Counted from the stretch's first letter, positions 8,382-17,519 are shown. The stretch is 64,000 nucleotides of DNA from Arthrobacter sp. 24S4-2 (GCF_005280255.1 NZ_CP040018.1:1240001-1304000), one strand, 5' to 3'. The notes: generated by a model from the letters alone, not told the origin. Numbers and translations: made by a program.

Positions 8382-8695
8382 TGGGGGCCAGAAACGTCCC
8401 CGGGCCGACCTGCCAACACACCCCTTTCCTGCAGCAGGACTGGGGCTACGAAAAGGGTATTGGGGCTGATATGCCGTTGGTTCCCCCGACTGACAGCGTC
8501 GTCGACGAGGCACCAACCGAACCCACAGCCGGTTGTAGGGACGAACAAACGTCAACAGATCTGCTCCGGACGGCTACATAGTAGTTTGCTAATACTGGTC
8601 ATCTCCTCGCATCCGGAGCAGAATGGGTGGACGCATCTGGGTTGCGCGTGCCGGTCTCAATATTCAGAAGTTCGCTTTTCTTTGGAGGAAAGAAA
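8382..8695 (+). promoter_or_regulatory. Leader region with distant inverted repeat before the DUF805 gene
   Basis: A 314-bp gap without a gene. CTGCTCCGGA (8561-8570) and TCCGGAGCAG (8612-8621) are perfect 10-bp inverted repeats 41 bp apart, with an AT-richer stretch and a TAATAC -10-like box (8590-8595) between them. They could be paired operator half-sites or a long leader hairpin. A GGAGG site stands before ATG 8696. Confidence 0.45.
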
Positions 8696-9931
8696 ATGAC
8701 GCTTCGAGAGGCCGCTTCATCCTGCATTACGAAGTATGCGACTTTTTCCGGCCGTTCCAGCCGGGAGGAATACTGGAAGTTCACCGCCGCCTATGTCATT
8801 GCCCTTTTCGGGTTAGCGATCCTCTACAACATTACGAACTGGAGCATCTTCGGCTATTTGGCCGCAATCGTTCTTCTCGGTTCCGTCATACCGTTCCTGT
8901 CTGTAGGAGTCCGGAGGCTGCACGACACAGGCAGGCCGGGGACTTGGATGCTCATCCGACTCGTCCCGTTTGCTGGAGACCTGATCATATTCATCTACAG
9001 CATTGAAGACAGCCAGCCGTTCACCAATGCTTACGGACCTTCGCCAAAGCCCGGGCTTTATCCGGCGATGCCTTGGGCAGGTCAGATGCCGCCATCGCCG
9101 GAAGGAAGCCCGCTGGCAACGGCCCCAACACCCGTCGATGAATCGGATCTCCCCTTCTATCAGGCACGCCGAAAAGCAGCCCTTGAAACCTCGGGCAGGC
9201 AACGCTACGAATCCGGTGAGCCGTCCCTCGACTCCCATAGGGTCGACGACTATTTTGCCTACGCGTCGGGGCAGAAACTGCCGCCAAACCGGGAGCAAAA
9301 GCCGGCTTTCAGCTTCTCCACGATGAGCCGTAAGTCGATCGGGATCATCGCCGGAGGCATTGCCTTCGCACTCCTCGTACTCGGCATCTTTCTAGGTGCT
9401 AACTCGTGGAGACCCTCTGCGCAAGACTCCGTCCAGCCTGCTGCCCCCGCTCTTCAGCCGGTCGCGGAGCCAGCACTGCCGCCGGACACACCCACCCAGC
9501 AGATAACCCCCAGCCCGTCGCCGACGGTCCAGGCTGCTGTCCCGACTGCGGCTCCGCCGCCTGTACTGCCAACGAAGGCCGCTGCTCCCCAGCCGGGTGA
9601 TCTGGGCCTGGCATCGCCACTGCGCCCCGTGGACTGCACAGGAAAGTTCATCGTCTTTTATCACTCGTCCAAGGTCCCGGCTACCTACGCAGAGGATGTT
9701 CAAGCCAATTTAGCGAGCCATCCTGGATCCAAATACCTTCTTACGCTGGGCAGCTGCTCGTCGCTAAACCCAATGTCGAATACGGGAACGATGATCTACG
9801 CAGTGTACGGAGGACCATTCGATACCTTGGCGCAGGCCTGTGTGGCTGCCTCACAGTTCGCCGACGAGGCCTATGTCAAAGTCTTGGACAATACGACGCC
9901 GCCAGACCAGTCCGTACGTCCCTGCTCATGA
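8696..9931 (+). CDS. DUF805 membrane protein with extracytoplasmic C-terminal domain
   Basis: 411 residues from ATG 8696, which has GGAGG upstream. Residues about 10-110 form a DUF805 membrane domain (KYATFSGRSSREEYWKF, then VGVRRLHDTGRPGTW) with three helices. A cytoplasmic linker follows, then one more helix (GIIAGGIAFALLVLGIFLGA). After that come a Pro/Ala/Thr-rich spacer and a C-terminal domain of about 100 residues with conserved cysteines (VDCTG, LGSCSS, AQACV, RPC) that resembles a SPOR-like fold. It is probably an envelope protein with an external sensing or binding domain. The stop overlaps the start of the next gene by 4 bp (ATGA), so the two are co-translated. Confidence 0.75.
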   Translation: MTLREAASSCITKYATFSGRSSREEYWKFTAAYVIALFGLAILYNITNWSIFGYLAAIVLLGSVIPFLSVGVRRLHDTGRPGTWMLIRLVPFAGDLIIFIYSIEDSQPFTNAYGPSPKPGLYPAMPWAGQMPPSPEGSPLATAPTPVDESDLPFYQARRKAALETSGRQRYESGEPSLDSHRVDDYFAYASGQKLPPNREQKPAFSFSTMSRKSIGIIAGGIAFALLVLGIFLGANSWRPSAQDSVQPAAPALQPVAEPALPPDTPTQQITPSPSPTVQAAVPTAAPPPVLPTKAAAPQPGDLGLASPLRPVDCTGKFIVFYHSSKVPATYAEDVQANLASHPGSKYLLTLGSCSSLNPMSNTGTMIYAVYGGPFDTLAQACVAASQFADEAYVKVLDNTTPPDQSVRPCS

Positions 9932-11937
9932 GAATTGGAAGACACGGACACTTCCCCCAGGCGCTGCGACTGATAACCCGCCGGTGGCTCCACATGGTTT
10001 GCTTCATGACAGTGGGCAGCATCATGGCCCTTACGGGCTGCACCGGATCCCCTACGGAACATCCGGCCGCTGACACCCAATCAACTTCTGACCCGGCCAA
10101 CGTCCAAGTATCTTTCCCGGGAGCGTCAGGTCTGAGCGCGAAGAGCAAGGACGTTCCCCAGACCCCGGATATGAAATCCGCCGTCCCGGCTGAATCGTCT
10201 CTGGAGAAGGTTGTAGACCTCGATATGAGCAACGGCACCTTCCCCTCGTCCGGTGCCATATTGACGTTCACCGTTGACCGACCGGTACCCGCGGACAAGG
10301 TGCCGTTCATCGCCCGCTGGGACGGCCAGAACCTCACATGGGTTCCTCTGGCGAGCGATACGTCCCCGGACCGGACCACGGTCAGTGCCAAGCTGGAACA
10401 CTTTTCCACCTACGGTCTGTTGGACTTTTTGGGCAATGGCATCGGAAAACTCGTCGGCGCCCGGACCACGCCACCGGAGTGCACTGCTGACCCGCCAGCC
10501 TGGGACGACAAAACAGCCCCCCAGTTCTATGACGACATCAACGGGCCCGTCCTTTGGTGCGCGACGACAGATCCTGAGCACCCGGACGACCTTGAAATCA
10601 AGCTCAAGCTGAACCGCGGCGCCGCCGCCTCAATCACAACCGCCATCAAACCTGTGTGGGCACAGAGTGACCTCTGGCAGGGCGACACGCCCGAAACCTG
10701 GGCGACCATGGTCCTCAGCGGTCCGGATGCACTGATCCCTAACCTTGACACGTACTTCATCCAGCCCACCGGTGAGTTCGCGTTCCGCTTCAACAAATCC
10801 GATTTGCTCAACTTTTGGCACTCGAATCGTACCAAATCGCTCATCGAGGTCGACGCAACAGTTCCTTACGTTCTCGCCGGACTGCTTTACAACCAGATCT
10901 CGGATTCGTCAGTCGTTCCGGCGTTGTCCCTGGTAACGACGTTGATGGCATTGATCCAGTGCTCATCAGAGATCTCTGGGGGCGTCGATCTGGTGCTGTC
11001 CAGTTCGTCCCTGAAGTCTGTAGCCTCGGAGCTCCCAGGAATGATGGCACGGCTTGCGCCATGCCTATCCGGCAAAAGCAAGTCCATAGCTCAGGCCGCT
11101 GCCAAGTTTTGGGCGACCCGGGATCCGGCATCGACCATCACAGAAATCGAAAAGAGAGCCGCAACTGCTTCGAAAAGTATCCTGGCCGTAGCTCAGATCT
11201 ACGCAGCAGTTCAAGTTCTGGCTCCCGTTGCCGACGCGCTCACTGATCTGCTGCTGGACCCGATTGCACGGCAATTCGTTTTCCAACCCAGCGATCAAGC
11301 CCTCAAGGCTTTCCTCGGCCCCGCACCAATAGTCCCCACACCCCCTGGCGACCTTTACACCGGCACGTTCCACACGGGATACCTGTTCCAGCCGGGGCCG
11401 CCTACTCTCTCTCCTCTGCGCGCGTCCCTCAGCGTTCGATACCCCCACGGCTGGACGCCATCGCTAATGCGTTTTGGGCGCCCGGCGAACGACACTCTGA
11501 CCTTCCTCAACTCCCAAGGCAAGGAGGAGGTCACGTTCGACTTCCGCTCCGACAGAGAAGGGGCCGCTGGCTCCAGCCCCTATCAATCGCTGGAAAACAC
11601 CCCCGTCACCATTCCCGGCATTCCCGGGATGGGCCCTGGCTACCACACGGCCTTTATTGCCAGGCTCTACAGCCGCGGACCGGGCTGGGGACTCCCACCC
11701 GGCATCAATTATGCTGTCGACCTATTTCTCTCGGATGCGGAACCCGTCAGCCCTCCCGTGCAGGGTGAGGAAAGCGGTGGCATCCTCTTGGGCGCAACTA
11801 ACGGCGTCATTGTCCAGCTCTCTTCCGAACACGGATTCGCGACGGAGCAGGAGGCGCGAGACTACGTCAAATCGCAGGAATACCAGTTGATCAAATCGTT
11901 GCTCACCTCAGTGTCAATTAAGACATGGTCGGAGTAG
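9928..11937 (+). CDS. Large surface lipoprotein, unknown family
   Basis: 669 residues. The N-terminus has basic residues, a hydrophobic helix (MVCFMTVGSIMA) and a lipobox ending ALTGC with the lipidated Cys near residue 38. The mature part starts with a low-complexity spacer, then a beta-rich domain (GAILTFTVDRPVP up to LEHFSTYGLLDFLG) and a long mixed region. The start overlaps the DUF805 gene by 4 bp, so the two likely form an envelope pair. No enzymatic motif was recognised. Confidence 0.7.
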   Translation: MRIGRHGHFPQALRLITRRWLHMVCFMTVGSIMALTGCTGSPTEHPAADTQSTSDPANVQVSFPGASGLSAKSKDVPQTPDMKSAVPAESSLEKVVDLDMSNGTFPSSGAILTFTVDRPVPADKVPFIARWDGQNLTWVPLASDTSPDRTTVSAKLEHFSTYGLLDFLGNGIGKLVGARTTPPECTADPPAWDDKTAPQFYDDINGPVLWCATTDPEHPDDLEIKLKLNRGAAASITTAIKPVWAQSDLWQGDTPETWATMVLSGPDALIPNLDTYFIQPTGEFAFRFNKSDLLNFWHSNRTKSLIEVDATVPYVLAGLLYNQISDSSVVPALSLVTTLMALIQCSSEISGGVDLVLSSSSLKSVASELPGMMARLAPCLSGKSKSIAQAAAKFWATRDPASTITEIEKRAATASKSILAVAQIYAAVQVLAPVADALTDLLLDPIARQFVFQPSDQALKAFLGPAPIVPTPPGDLYTGTFHTGYLFQPGPPTLSPLRASLSVRYPHGWTPSLMRFGRPANDTLTFLNSQGKEEVTFDFRSDREGAAGSSPYQSLENTPVTIPGIPGMGPGYHTAFIARLYSRGPGWGLPPGINYAVDLFLSDAEPVSPPVQGEESGGILLGATNGVIVQLSSEHGFATEQEARDYVKSQEYQLIKSLLTSVSIKTWSE

Positions 11938-12394
11938 ACCACGGCTTTCGATACCCACACTGTTGCCAATGAACTCTTTGTTCCTAAACACCACGGTCGG
12001 GTGCAGTGACCACCGGCCAAGAAGGGTGATCGGGTTGCGAACCGATAGGCCGCGACACAGAAGGCAGGATGGATGCCGTGGCGTCAACGAGGTGGGAGGT
12101 GGCCAATGGTCAACAGTGGGTGCTCATGTATCGGGACGGCTTCACCCTGGCAAAGATCGCGGAGGCGGCCGGAGGGCCTGCGCCGAACGGCATCCGCGGA
12201 TGGGTGGCAGTTCGTCAGCATCGCCCCCTCCGTGAATTCGGCCGGCTTGCCTATGTCCGTCGTGGAGTAGGCGGCGCAGCTGGCCTTGTCCTTACGCGCC
12301 AGCCAACTGTTCACCGGACCGGACGACGGCAGGGTCTCACAGACTCTAGTTAAGAGGGATCATCTCCTCAGCCCTGATTTCCCGCCATTTCAAT
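11938..12394. other. Intergenic region with a possible HTH-gene relic and repeat
   Basis: About 460 bp between the lipoprotein and the resolvase control region. A plus-strand segment 12069-12250 encodes WVLMYRDGFTLAKIAEAAGG followed by GIRGWVAV. This looks like a helix-turn-helix of the helicase-associated or homeodomain-like kind, but it reads into meaningless sequence soon after and has no ribosome site. It is best seen as a relic. The second copy of the 18-bp repeat lies at 12332-12349. Confidence 0.4.
12332..12349 (+). repeat. 18-bp repeat, copy 2 (matches 3336-3353)
   Basis: GGGTCTCACAGACTCTAG, 17 of 18 identical to the copy at 3336. It is followed here by TTAAG, a pattern that also closes Tn3-family terminal repeats, but the rest of the 38-bp Tn3 repeat is not visible. 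Confidence 0.6.
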
Positions 12395-12480
12395 GTCACA
12401 GCTGTCTCATACACTCTGTCTTATCAGGGCGTCTTGATACTCCTTAAGGACTAGCGAGACGAGACAGGACGGAGACGGAC
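12395..12480 (+). promoter_or_regulatory. Probable res/control region of the downstream resolvase
   Basis: The 86 bp before the resolvase hold several short dyads: TATCA-N8-TGATA at 12422-12439, and related GTCT/AGAC elements (CTGTCTC near 12402, GAGACGAGACAGGACGG near 12455). Serine resolvases bind multi-site res regions directly upstream of their own gene. The assignment is by position and dyad content only. Confidence 0.4.
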
Positions 12481-13140
12481 GTGAAAGTCGGCTACGCACG
12501 GATCAGCACGGGCGACCAGAATGCCGCCATGCAGGTGGAAGCTCTGGTCGCCGCCGGAGTGGATGAAAAGCGGATCTTCGTCGACGAGATGTCGGGTGGA
12601 AAGTCGGCCCGCGAACGCCCGCAGATGTCCAAGCTCCTCGACTACGCCCGCGACGGCGACGAAATCTTTGTCTGGAGAATCGATCGCCTTGGCCGGTCCT
12701 TGGTCGATGTCATCAACACCGTCAACGAAATCACTGCACGTGGCATCAGGCTGTACTCGATCATGGACGGCGTCGACCCCTCCACGGCCCACGGACGGCT
12801 CCAGTTGGCTCTCTTCGCCAGTCTCGCGGAGTACGAGCGCGAGCTCATCAACGAAAGAGTGAAGGCCGGGGTCATGGCGGCCAAGGCCCGCGGCGTGCAG
12901 TTCGGGAAACCGGCGCCCAAGGCGGAGACGGTGGAGAACAAGGTCCGGCTGTGCCGCCAGATGATGTCGGAAGGCATGGCAGCCAAGGCGGCGGCCGAAA
13001 CGGTCAGCTGGTCGCGCGCCACAATGTACCGCTACTTGAAGCAGTTCGGTGACGACGTGCCCGTCGCCGGTCCGGTCCGGACGCGCCAGGGAGCGTCTAA
13101 GTACACCGGCCGCCGGCACGAGCCAGCGCCCCGGGACTAA
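12481..13140 (+). CDS. Serine recombinase (resolvase/invertase family)
   Basis: 219 residues from GTG 12481. The catalytic domain is complete: GYARISTGDQN with nucleophile Ser9, the Arg-containing VWRIDRLGRSLVDV, and FASLAEYERELINERVKAG leading into the long E helix. The C-terminal helix-turn-helix (MAAKAAAETVSWSRATMYRYLKQF) is also complete, followed by a basic tail. It resolves or inverts DNA at paired res-like sites. It stands without a transposase of its own and precedes an orphan antitoxin and an IS701 element, so it is probably part of a decayed mobile element. It differs clearly from the truncated resolvase at 3.6-4.1 kb. Confidence 0.85.
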   Translation: MKVGYARISTGDQNAAMQVEALVAAGVDEKRIFVDEMSGGKSARERPQMSKLLDYARDGDEIFVWRIDRLGRSLVDVINTVNEITARGIRLYSIMDGVDPSTAHGRLQLALFASLAEYERELINERVKAGVMAAKARGVQFGKPAPKAETVENKVRLCRQMMSEGMAAKAAAETVSWSRATMYRYLKQFGDDVPVAGPVRTRQGASKYTGRRHEPAPRD

Positions 13141-13178
13141 TCTGCGCATGTTCCCCTGTAGAGCCACTAGCAGGGTCT

Positions 13179-13211
13179 TTTACACCCATCGCCCAACAGA
13201 TAGTGTTGGGC
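13179..13211 (+). promoter_or_regulatory. Promoter and operator of the Xre-type antitoxin
   Basis: TTTACA (13179-13184) and TAGTGT (13201-13206) are spaced by 16 bp. An 8-bp perfect inverted repeat (GCCCAACA 13191-13198, TGTTGGGC 13204-13211) covers the -10 box and ends one base before the ATG at 13213. No Shine-Dalgarno sequence is present, so the transcript is likely leaderless and repressed by its own product. Confidence 0.6.
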
Positions 13212-13212
13212 T

Positions 13213-13734
13213 ATGGAAAAGCAGCGGAAAGCCGCGGAGCAGACCGTCATCCTGAAAGGCGGCGGCAAAGAGACCCCGGTCAAAATGCGGAACGGCGTCA
13301 TTCTTCTGCCTAAGGGATTCAAGGTTGCACCCCGCCGGGCCCCGGCCCGGCACAGGACGCCGGGGAAGGCGGGCACGGTCAACCTGGCCGGGCTGAAAGA
13401 CGCGCCGGACTATGGACCGCGCGCCATCACGCAGCGCCTGGTGAACGCGCTCGGCAACAACGCCGTGGCAGCCCTCCTCGGGGTTAATAAGGACAGGCCC
13501 AGCCGGTGGGTCTCCGGCCAGGACGCGCCGAACGAAGAGAACCGCGCCCAGCTCGCGGACCTCGATGCCCTGGTGGGCCATCTGCACAGCGCATTCACGC
13601 CCGCCCAGGCCAGGCTCTGGCTGGAAGGCCAGGACCCCCACCTGGGCGCCCGCCCCATCGACGTGTACCGGCTCGAAGGCGCCGCACCTGTGATCGAGGC
13701 GATCCGCGCCTTCGAACAGGGAACGTTCGCCTAG
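13213..13734 (+). CDS. Xre/MbcA/ParS-type antitoxin (orphan)
   Basis: 173 residues. A basic N-terminus (residues 1-60) is followed by a helix-turn-helix-like part (ITQRLVNALGNNAVAALLGVNKDRPSRWVSG) and the C-terminal toxin-binding domain formerly called DUF2384 (LHSAFTPAQARLWLEGQDPHLG up to VIEAIRAFEQGTFA). In complete systems a RES-domain toxin that degrades NAD follows directly. Here the IS701 element begins at the stop codon and no RES gene is present, so the antitoxin is an orphan. The IS insertion or an associated deletion probably removed the toxin. Confidence 0.75.
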   Translation: MEKQRKAAEQTVILKGGGKETPVKMRNGVILLPKGFKVAPRRAPARHRTPGKAGTVNLAGLKDAPDYGPRAITQRLVNALGNNAVAALLGVNKDRPSRWVSGQDAPNEENRAQLADLDALVGHLHSAFTPAQARLWLEGQDPHLGARPIDVYRLEGAAPVIEAIRAFEQGTFA

Positions 13735-15141
13735 TACTACAGTCGCGCTTAATTTGGGTTGCATCGGCGTTTTAACCGGACTTTCCGCTCGTGGCCTGTT
13801 AATCGTTGGTGGTGAGTGATGATATTTGTGTGGCGGACGTAGAAGAGTGGGCCGAAGGTCTGGAGGAAATCGGCGATCTTATTGGGCCGCGGTTTGTCCG
13901 GTCCGAACCACGGCGGAATGCTGTGGGGTATGTGCGCGGGCTGCTTTCGGATGAGGAACGCAAAAACTCCTGGACCCTGTCTGAACGCGCCGGGCACGGC
14001 ACCCCGGATGGCATGCAGCGCCTGCTCTCGACCACTGACTGGGACCCGGATGCTGTGCGTGATGACCTGTTCACCTACGTCAACCGCCATCTGGGTAATC
14101 CCGACGGGATCCTGATCATCGACGAGACCGGATTCCTCAAGAAGGGCGCCGCCTCAGCCGGGGTCGCACGCCAGTATTCGGGCACCGCGGGCCGGGTGGA
14201 GAACTGCCAGATCGGGGTATTCCTGACGTACTCCGCCCCGGCCGGGCGCACCCTGCTGGACCGGGAACTCTACCTGCCCAAAGCCTGGGCCGATGACCGG
14301 GAAAGATGCACCCGGGCCGGGATCCCCAAAACCAGGGAATTCGCCACGAAACCGGTACTGGCCGCGGACATGATCGACCGCGCCCTGGATGCCGGGATCC
14401 CGGCCCGCTGGGCCACCGGGGACGCGGTCTACGGCCAGCATTCGGGGCTGCGCCGCCGCCTGGAAGCCAGAGGATTGCACTACGTGCTGGCCGTTCCCAT
14501 GAACCAAAACGTCATCGCCCCCACCGCCTGGCCGGGCGAGCAATGGCGCGCGGATAAACTCATCGCTTCCCTGCGCGCCAACGCCTGGCGGACCCGCACG
14601 GCCGGGGCTGGAACCAAGGGCGACCGCCGCTACTCCTGGGCACGGACCCGCATCAACGGACCTACCGAAACCGGAGAACACTGGCTACTGGCCCGCCGCT
14701 CCCTGAAGGACCCCACCGACCTGGCCTACTACATATGCCACGGCCCGAACCGGGTCTCGCTGGCCGAGCTGGTCCGGATCGCCGGCGCCCGCTGGGCGAT
14801 CGAAGAAACCTTCCAAACCTCCAAGGGAGAAACGGGGCTGGACCACTACCAGGTCCGCCAATACACCGGCTGGTACCGGCACATCACCCTCTCCATGTTC
14901 GCCCAGGCCTTCCTGACCGTGATCCGCTCCAAAAAAGGGGCGCTGCCGCCGCAGACGAGGAACTGATCCGGCTCTCACTGCCCGAAATCAGGCGTCTGCT
15001 CGTCAGGCTCGTCTGGCACCGCACCACCAGCCCGAAACACGTCCTGGAACACTCAACCTGGCGACGGAAACACCAACACCGCGCCCGATGCTGTCATTAC
15101 AAGACCCGCGGACACACCCCTTAAACGCGACTGTAGTACTA
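13732..15141 (+). mobile_element. IS701-family insertion sequence
   Basis: A 1.41-kb element with near-perfect terminal inverted repeats: 13732-13752 and 15121-15141 match at 20 of 21 positions (core ACTACAGTCGCG). The palindrome TAGTACTA occurs at both tips, so the exact ends are uncertain by up to 8 bp, and no clean 4-bp target duplication can be defined. It carries one transposase gene. The left end meets the stop codon of an antitoxin. The right end lies inside an MFS transporter gene whose 5' part is missing, so the two flanks were probably not adjacent before insertion. Confidence 0.85.
13806..15124 (+). pseudogene. IS701-family DDE transposase, -1 frame break near the 3' end
   Basis: The main frame (386 residues to 14966) has the IS701 DDE signature: LIIDETGFLKKG (first Asp), WATGDAVYGQ (second Asp) and RWAIEETFQTSKGETGLD (Glu), followed by the YTGWYRHITLSMFA segment. 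The family's C-terminus (EELIRLSLPEIRRLLVRLV up to TAA 15122-15124) lies in the -1 frame from the AAAAAAGGGG run at 14931-14940. Adding one G restores a protein of about 438 residues. The break may be a sequencing error, a mutation, or less likely programmed slippage on the A6G4 run. Confidence 0.8.
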
Positions 15142-16383
15142 AGCCCCGACAGTGCCGCGCCCGTCCAGTCCATGTTCTTCCTTGCCGGCGCCATCGCAGG
15201 CCCGGTGATCGGCCGGTGGAGCGATTTCATCGGCCGCCGTGCGTCGCTCCTGCTGGTACTGGCAGTCATGGGCGCCGGAACCCTGCTCTGCATTGCCGCA
15301 CCCACGCTGCCGCTGCTCATCGCGGGCCGGTTCCTGCAGGGCGTGTCCAGTGCCGTCTTCGCGCTCGCCTACATCGTCCTCAGCGAGAACCTGCACGCTA
15401 GAGTCTTCGGCACCTCCGTGGGCATCATCGCCGCCATCAACGGCGGCGTCGGGGGAGTGGACGGCTACGTCGGCGGTCTGATGGCCGAGACTCTCGGCTT
15501 CCGGTCCATCTTCGTCGTCGTACTGGTCCTCACCGCAATCGCCTCCGGCTGCATCCTCAAAATCGTCCCAAAGGGCCGGCCCCAGGGCGTCCGCGGCACC
15601 ATGGACTGGTGGGGAGCGGGCTCGCTCTCGGTGTTCCTGGTCTTCGTGACCTACTTCGTGTCCGGCGGCTCGGCGGCCGGCTGGACCGCGCCAGGCACCC
15701 TGGCCCTGCTGGCCGGCACAGTGGCGTCCTTCGCCACGTTCTGGATGATCGAGAAAAAGCGCAGCCACCCCCTCATTGCAACCCACCACCTGCGCTCCCG
15801 CCAGGTCTGGCCCGTCATCGCCACCACTGTCCTGGGCCTTGCCGGCATCTTCGCAGTCATCAACTTCACCGTGGTGCTGCTCAGCCAGGACGTTCTCCAC
15901 GGCTTCGGGCTGAGCGCCTCCCTCTCCGCCCTGCTGTTCCTCACCCCGGCCGCGCTCATCGGCGTCTTCGCCGCCCCGCTGGCCGGCTGGCTGGCCGACC
16001 GACGCGGCTGGATCAAGACCCTCCGCGCCGGCACCGCGCTCAGCCTGGCCAGCGCCATCGCCGCCGCCACTTTCTCCGACAACCAGGTGGCGGTGATGAT
16101 CGCCGTCGCGTCCCTGGGCATCTTCTACAACGGCTTCTTCCTGACCGCCATCAACGGCCTCTCCGTCCTGCTCTCGCCCAAGGAAGCCCCCGCCGCGCTG
16201 CCCGGCATCAACGGTGCCTCCTTCGGCATCGGGGCGAGCCTCGGCGTCGTGATCGTTGCGCCGTTCGCCGCGCAGGCCACCTCCGCCGGGTACGCCACCG
16301 CCCTCTGGATCTCGGTGGCCATCACCGCCGCCGCGTTCATCGTCAGCCTCTTTGTCGCCGCCCCCAAGGGCGAAAAGCTCTGA
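15142..16383 (+). pseudogene. MFS transporter lacking its first helix, cut by IS701
   Basis: About 413 residues of a 14-helix-type major facilitator. The frame begins inside the IS right end (an ATG-like start at 15088 lies in IS sequence), and the transporter sequence starts at about SPDSAAPVQSMFFLAG, which corresponds to the second helix. Motif A is present (GRWSDFIGRRASLLL), and the remaining helices are intact to LFVAAPKGEKL. Helix 1 and its residues are missing, so activity is doubtful even if the hybrid frame is translated. A nucleoside hydrolase follows after 44 bp, which suggests the lost transporter served nucleoside or related substrate uptake. Confidence 0.75.
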
Positions 16384-16427
16384 AACCCCACGTCACTCCC
16401 GGCACCAACGAAACGAGAAACACCGCC

Positions 16428-17432
16428 ATGACCACCACCAGCCACCCCTTCTACCTCGACTGCGACACCGGAATCGACGACGCCCTCGCCCTGGCCTATC
16501 TGCTTGCCTCCCCGCGGGCGGACGTGCGGGGGATCGGCACCGTCAGCGGCAACGTCAGTGCCGCCGTCGGCGCCCGCAACACCTTGGACCTCCTCCAGCT
16601 CGCCGGGCACGCGCACGTCCCCGTCGCGCTCGGAGCCCACGATCCACAGGCGGGCGCGTTCCACGGCGGGGCGCCGTGGGTCCACGGCGACAACGGCATC
16701 GGCGGCGTCGAACTGGCTGCGGCCGCCGCCGAACTGGTCCCCGGAACCGCGGCCGAAATGCTGGTGCGGCTGGCCCATGAACACCCCGGGACGCTGCGCG
16801 TCCTGGCCATCGGCCCGCTGACCAACATCGCCGAAGCCCTGCGGCTGGAGCCGGAGCTGCCCCGGCTGGTGGAGGAAATCACCATCATGGGCGGCGCCGC
16901 GTTTGCCCCCGGGAACATCACGCCCGTGGCCGAGGCCAACATCGCCAATGACCCCGAGGCCGCCGCCGAAGTCCTGGCAGCCGACTGGAACGTGACCCTG
17001 GTGCCGCTGGACGTCACCATGTCCAACGTCCTGGAGGAATGCCACCGCCAGGAACTGCTCGACGCCGGTCACCCGGTCCCGCAGGCCTTGGGGGAGATGC
17101 TGGGCTACTATTTCCGCTTCTACGAGAGCCAGTTCGGGCGGGCCTGCTCCGCGATGCACGACCCCCTGGCGGCGGCACTCGCGGTGGGCGGCGTCAAAGC
17201 CGCCGTCGCCCCGGTGGTGCATGTCGACGTCGACACCACCCACGGTCCCGGACGCGGCCAGACGGTCTGCGACCTGCGCGGACGGTACATGGGCTACCCG
17301 GAGCAGCCGGGCGCGCGGTGCCGCGTGGTGCTGGAGCTCGACGGGGACTTCGCCCCGCACCTGGTGGAAACGCTGCGTTCCTCCTCGGAAAGCACGACGG
17401 CGGCGCTCACCTCAGCAGCCGCCCTCGCCTGA
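16428..17432 (+). CDS. Inosine-uridine type nucleoside hydrolase
   Basis: 334 residues from ATG 16428 (MTTTSHPF). The N-terminal Ca-binding motif DCDTGIDDALAL, the GDNGIGG loop, ITIMGGAAFAPGNITP and the MHDPLAAA segment are those of the inosine/uridine-preferring nucleoside hydrolase family, which cleaves the N-glycosidic bond of ribonucleosides to ribose and base in salvage or catabolism. It lies in the same direction as the truncated MFS gene. A near-identical 3' fragment of such a gene occurs at about 29.49 kb. A strong hairpin follows. Confidence 0.85.
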   Translation: MTTTSHPFYLDCDTGIDDALALAYLLASPRADVRGIGTVSGNVSAAVGARNTLDLLQLAGHAHVPVALGAHDPQAGAFHGGAPWVHGDNGIGGVELAAAAAELVPGTAAEMLVRLAHEHPGTLRVLAIGPLTNIAEALRLEPELPRLVEEITIMGGAAFAPGNITPVAEANIANDPEAAAEVLAADWNVTLVPLDVTMSNVLEECHRQELLDAGHPVPQALGEMLGYYFRFYESQFGRACSAMHDPLAAALAVGGVKAAVAPVVHVDVDTTHGPGRGQTVCDLRGRYMGYPEQPGARCRVVLELDGDFAPHLVETLRSSSESTTAALTSAAALA

Positions 17433-17475
17433 CGAAGCTGCCCCGGCCATCGGCGGCATCAGCGCGCTTCCACAC

Positions 17476-17510
17476 CCGCTGAGGACCACGCGAATCGTGG
17501 CCCTCAGCGG
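17476..17510. terminator. Bidirectional terminator hairpin
   Basis: A 15-bp stem (17476-17490 with 17496-17510) with one mismatch and a 5-nt loop lies between the convergent nucleoside hydrolase (plus) and SDR (minus) genes. Confidence 0.8.
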
Positions 17511-17519
17511 CCCCGCGGC

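Noticed and set aside
12069..12353. HTH-like 94-codon frame as an intact gene
   Set aside because: Only about 45 residues look like a helix-turn-helix. The rest is not protein-like, and no ribosome site precedes it.
15088..15141. The start at 15088 as the true N-terminus of the MFS transporter
   Set aside because: This stretch is the right end of the IS701 element, including its terminal repeat. The transporter sequence begins only after it.
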